From: Clostridia bacterium | GTDB taxonomy: Bacteria; Bacillota; Clostridia; Oscillospirales; Acutalibacteraceae | Assembly (NCBI GenBank): GCA_017550105.1 | Contig: JAFYLQ010000017.1 | Location: 1 to 64,000, forward strand | Length of the DNA: 64,000 nucleotides | Reading direction: 5' to 3' | Shown here: positions 61,383-64,000 of the stretch, in pieces | How positions within the stretch are numbered: position 1 is the first letter of the stretch | How the letters are laid out: each line of letters begins with the position of its first letter | The notes under the pieces: model-generated | The model's database searches: none | The model's input: only the letters and a program-made list of their open reading frames with translations | What the model was told of the DNA's origin: nothing | Position numbers and translations under genes: made by a program

Positions 61383-61653
61383 AATTAAATGCATAAAATT
61401 TAATTTCTATTTCATTAAGAATTTTATTAAATGTTGTGTTTTCTATTGGAGCATTGTAAAGTTCATCAAATGAAAAGTATATTTTCTCATCATCACTATA
61501 CGCCTCGCCAAAATACACTCCTATTACACAACTCTTATCAAAGTGGGGTAAAATATAGTATTGTTTTTCCTTATAAAGAAACTCTATTTCGTTACCTCGT
61601 AAAACAGAGTCATAAAAACAATCAAAAGATTTATACAATTCAAAAAAATTCAT
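61381..61653 (-). CDS. Small hypothetical protein (90 residues)
   Basis: 90 residues, rich in Phe, Tyr and acidic residues, with no signal or membrane helix. Two segments look conserved-protein-like: GNEIEFLYKEKQYYILPHF and GVYFGEAYSDDEKIYF, a beta-hairpin-rich pattern. I do not recognise the family; small proteins of this look can be immunity or regulatory proteins, but there is no toxin partner next door. A consensus promoter directly upstream and the terminator after it argue that the gene is real. Confidence 0.65.
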   Translation of the reverse strand: MNFFELYKSFDCFYDSVLRGNEIEFLYKEKQYYILPHFDKSCVIGVYFGEAYSDDEKIYFSFDELYNAPIENTTFNKILNEIEIKFYAFN

Positions 61654-61689
61654 TTTTGCACATCCATAATTAATTCAATTTTCAATTTT

Positions 61690-61718
61690 AATATATACCA
61701 TAGTATTTGGTGTGTCAA
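61690..61718 (-). promoter_or_regulatory. Sigma-A promoter of the 90-residue protein gene
   Basis: Minus strand TTGACA - 17 bases - TATATT, about 37 bases from the ATG. Confidence 0.75.
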
Positions 61719-61729
61719 GTGCAGTTGTA

Positions 61730-61876
61730 GCGGTATCTATCCTCCCTGCCGCTTGCGGGAGGGAGGGGGACCGTCGCCAGACGGTGGAGGGTCCCAAAGC
61801 CTTTCTGTTTTATGGACCTCCCACCATCGCAAGCGATGGTCCCCCCTCCTCCTAAAGCAGGAGGGCAAGGCTATCG
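61730..61876. repeat. GC-rich palindromic repeat cluster
   Basis: About 147 bases with an imperfect outer inverted repeat (GCGGTATCTATCCTCCC against GCGATAGCCTTGCCCTCC) and four inner palindromes: CCTCCC/GGGAGG, ACCGTC/GACGGT, CCATCGC/GCGATGG and CCTCCT/AGGAGG. Much richer in GC than the flanks and without an ORF. Looks like a dispersed intergenic repeat of REP/MITE type. Confidence 0.65.
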
Positions 61877-61894
61877 CATCAACTCAATATCAAT

Positions 61895-62977
61895 CTAAAC
61901 TCTACTTAGTATCCTCTCCCCTATCTCATCAATAACACCGAAGTCCGTGGCATTTATATAATATTCCTCAAGCTTATCGTGGATATCTTTAGCGAGGATT
62001 AATTTTTTTACACATTCATCGATTAATTCCTTTTTAGCCTTTTTCAGAAATTTTAATTTTTCTTTATTTTTGTTATACAAAGCCATATCAAAAAATCTTG
62101 AGGCGTGTACACGCTTGCCTTCATCATCAATTGAATAGTGATAGGAATTTTCCGAAAAAACACACAACTTCAATTCGGGTATAATAATATGCTCAAGCTT
62201 GTATTCAGGAAACAACGGGCAGTAGCAGGCGTATACGTCGTAACCCTTTTCAATAGCCTCGCTACAAAAATATTCAACTATAAAGGGCGAAACTGCATTG
62301 TATTCATCTTCAATTGTAATTATTTTCTCCGAAAGTGCTACGGGAGTTTCGTGAAAAACTTTTACTCCCTCGGGAGTTATTCCTGACAGAAATCGTTTTT
62401 TCAGCTTTCCCTTTTGCCCGCCTTTTTTCGCAACCAAATATCTTGCACACAGGCGTTTAGCATACCTCAACACCTTTTCTTTATCAATAAACTCCGAGCA
62501 AATAAGCACACCCTGTGTTTCTATGTGTGCTGCCGCCCGCATAAAATCTGCCACCTTTTTGTGCTGCAGCTTATTTGCTTTGGTAAGCTCCCCTATTTCG
62601 TTAATATGCTCCTTCAGAAGTTTTCTATCCCAAGCCTTACCCAAATCCACAATATGCTCCGTAACTCCGGGCAAGGTGGGTTCTATAACGTGGGGTGAGG
62701 TTCCGTCAAAAATCGAAAAAGCAATTTCAGGTGCAGTCACCGCATCCAATGACGACGGGTCCGCACTGCAAAAGCCACGCTCTATGAAATAACCTTTTTC
62801 ATCGAGCTTTTTTGCAACCTTTTTCATTAACGTGGATTTACCCGTACCGGGTCCGCCCTTCAGAATAATGTTGCACCCTTTTTCATAGGGGTTGTATATT
62901 TCACCGAAAAGTGAACAATACTTATTTTTGTTGTTAGCACCCAGAAAAAACGAAACCGGCAATATTATAGTCGTCAT
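61895..62977 (-). CDS. PRK06851-type P-loop ATPase
   Basis: 360 residues. A P-loop GGPGTGKST (about 36-44) follows an FFLGANN start, and the length and layout match the clostridial PRK06851 family of two-part ATPases, remembered rather than searched. A second nucleotide-binding-like region is expected in the C-terminal half but without a classical Walker A. The function is unknown; members are found in spore-forming and related Firmicutes. The ATG at 62977 follows GGGGTGGAT; the upstream in-frame ATGs precede that site. Transcribed alone. Confidence 0.8.
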   Translation of the reverse strand: MTTIILPVSFFLGANNKNKYCSLFGEIYNPYEKGCNIILKGGPGTGKSTLMKKVAKKLDEKGYFIERGFCSADPSSLDAVTAPEIAFSIFDGTSPHVIEPTLPGVTEHIVDLGKAWDRKLLKEHINEIGELTKANKLQHKKVADFMRAAAHIETQGVLICSEFIDKEKVLRYAKRLCARYLVAKKGGQKGKLKKRFLSGITPEGVKVFHETPVALSEKIITIEDEYNAVSPFIVEYFCSEAIEKGYDVYACYCPLFPEYKLEHIIIPELKLCVFSENSYHYSIDDEGKRVHASRFFDMALYNKNKEKLKFLKKAKKELIDECVKKLILAKDIHDKLEEYYINATDFGVIDEIGERILSRV

Positions 62978-63009
62978 AAAAATCCACCCCATCAAAGCAT
63001 TTTTAAACT

Positions 63010-63038
63010 ATAATATGACGAATACAGATTTTTGTTAA
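63010..63038 (-). promoter_or_regulatory. Sigma-A promoter of the PRK06851-type gene
   Basis: Minus strand TTAACA - 17 bases - TATTAT. Confidence 0.65.
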
Positions 63039-63066
63039 TTTATGGAATTTTAATGCTCTTGTTTCA

Positions 63067-63095
63067 TTGACATTTACTTTTTTAAGGGGTATAAT
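63067..63095 (+). promoter_or_regulatory. Consensus sigma-A promoter of rhaA
   Basis: TTGACA - 17 bases - TATAAT, a perfect consensus match, 43 bases before the rhaA ATG. Confidence 0.85.
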
Positions 63096-63138
63096 TTAAT
63101 TCTATTTTGATGTTATTTCAATGAAAAGGGGTTATTTT

Positions 63139-64000
63139 ATGTCCAGATATGATGAGGCAAAAAAGATTTATGCTAACCTCGGCGTTGACACTGAAGCGGC
63201 GCTCAACAAACTTAAAGACGTAACAATTTCCGTTCATTGCTGGCAGGGTGATGACGTTACAGGCTTTGACAGTCCCGCCACTCTTTCGGGCGGTATTCAG
63301 ACAACGGGTAACTACCCCGGCAAGGCTACAACTCCCGACGAGCTTATGGCGGATATTGACAAGGCTTTTTCACTTATCCCCGGTAAGAAAAAGCTTAATC
63401 TTCACGCTTGCTACGCTATTTTTGAAGACGGTGAGTTTGCAGACAGAAATGTCCTCGAGCCCAAGCACTTCAAAAAATGGGTGGACTTTGCCAAAGAGCG
63501 TAATATGGGTCTTGATTTCAACCCCACTTACTTCTCACACTCAATGGTTAAGGACAACCTTACCCTTTCATCTCCCGACGAGGAAGTGCGTAAGTTCTGG
63601 GTTGAGCACGGTATTTGCTGCCTTAAAATTGCCGAGTATTTTGCAAATGAAACCGGCATCCCCTCAGTTATGAATATCTGGATTCCTGACGGCTACAAGG
63701 ATATACCTGCTGACAGAGTGGCTCCCCGTGCACGCTTCAAAAAATCTCTTGATGAAATTCTCAGCACACCCTACGACAAATCAAAGGTTTACGTAACCCT
63801 CGAGTCAAAGGTTTTCGGTATAGGTCTTGAAAGCTACACCGTAGGCTCATCCGAGTTCTGCCTTTCTTATTCAACCAAAAACGGCATTACTCCCCTTATG
63901 GACAACGGTCACTATCATCCCACCGAGCTTGTATCCGATAAAATTTCATCCCTGCTCCTTTTCAACGAAAAAATTGCCCTTCACGTCACACGTAACGTCC
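63139..64000 (+). CDS. rhaA: L-rhamnose isomerase, N-terminal part (cut by window edge)
   Basis: 287 residues up to the window end, of about 415-420 expected. Compared from memory with E. coli RhaA, whole stretches coincide: HCWQGDDVTGF (about 34-44), GGIQTTGNYPGKA, GLDFNPTYFSHSMVKD, PSVMNIWIPDGYKD, and ESKVFGIGLESYTVGSSEF with its metal-binding Glu. It converts L-rhamnose to L-rhamnulose in the cytosol. AAAAGGGG precedes the ATG. rhaB and rhaD would be expected further right. It fits with the GH78 rhamnosidase at 44.3-46.7 kb. Confidence 0.95.
   Translation, partial: MSRYDEAKKIYANLGVDTEAALNKLKDVTISVHCWQGDDVTGFDSPATLSGGIQTTGNYPGKATTPDELMADIDKAFSLIPGKKKLNLHACYAIFEDGEFADRNVLEPKHFKKWVDFAKERNMGLDFNPTYFSHSMVKDNLTLSSPDEEVRKFWVEHGICCLKIAEYFANETGIPSVMNIWIPDGYKDIPADRVAPRARFKKSLDEILSTPYDKSKVYVTLESKVFGIGLESYTVGSSEFCLSYSTKNGITPLMDNGHYHPTELVSDKISSLLLFNEKIALHVTRNV

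Overview
The window reads as chromosome of an anaerobic, low-to-middle GC Firmicute of class Clostridia, most likely an uncultured gut lineage near Oscillospirales/Christensenellales. The evidence is the sigma-A promoters with near-perfect 17-base spacers, Shine-Dalgarno sequences of the AGGAGGTGAT type, an isoleucine T-box leader, ECF S-component, NSS and SSS sodium transporters, a 3D/G5/DUF348 wall protein, and many cytoplasmic glycosidases without SusC/D partners. I see no transposase, phage, CRISPR, tRNA or rRNA gene. Both ends cut genes: a protein kinase on the left and L-rhamnose isomerase on the right.

Layout. 1-4.6 kb: an HTH protein with a Hanks-type kinase, then HAD phosphatase, EamA permease, a DUF6512-like membrane protein, exonuclease III and an HD hydrolase. 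4.7-11.5 kb: a GH36 enzyme, a metallophosphoesterase, an alpha/beta hydrolase and a flavin oxidoreductase with a Cys-rich membrane partner. Two paralogous non-coding modules interrupt this stretch (about 7.6-8.15 and 8.9-9.4 kb). Each makes a plus-strand small RNA with micro-ORFs. 11.6-18.2 kb: citrate synthase, an MFS permease, a hexapeptide acetyltransferase, a membrane-anchored protein of unknown function, and an ECF sigma/anti-sigma pair. 18.2-32.5 kb: GH127 with an SGNH esterase, PutP-like and NSS transporters, a transglutaminase-like protein, GH4, LemA/TPM, GalT with a second GH36, and NadE. 32.5-38.2 kb: an MFS permease with a long helical tail, GH35 and GDPD in one operon, then an ECF S-component. 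38.2-44.3 kb: ileS with its T-box, prfB and malic enzyme. 44.3-49.8 kb: a GNAT-GH78 fusion and LacZ. 49.9-61.3 kb: recD2, comF, a 3D wall protein, cca, a large structured RNA ahead of a GH2 enzyme, metG and tatD. 61.4-64 kb: a small hypothetical protein, a PRK06851-type ATPase and rhaA.

How it fits together. GH2, GH35, GH36 (two), GH4, GH78 and GH127 enzymes, an SGNH esterase, GalT and RhaA point to intracellular removal of galactose, L-arabinose and L-rhamnose from imported oligosaccharides, such as pectin side chains. Malic enzyme and citrate synthase sit downstream in central metabolism.

Best candidates for something undescribed: (1) the duplicated small-RNA/micro-ORF modules at 7.6-9.4 kb; (2) a roughly 280-nt RNA at 55,911-56,190 closed by a 27-bp end-to-end stem that starts at the predicted transcription start; (3) a start-Arg-stop mini-ORF in the leader of a prfB gene that lacks the usual programmed frameshift; (4) the GNAT-GH78 and MFS-helical-tail fusions.
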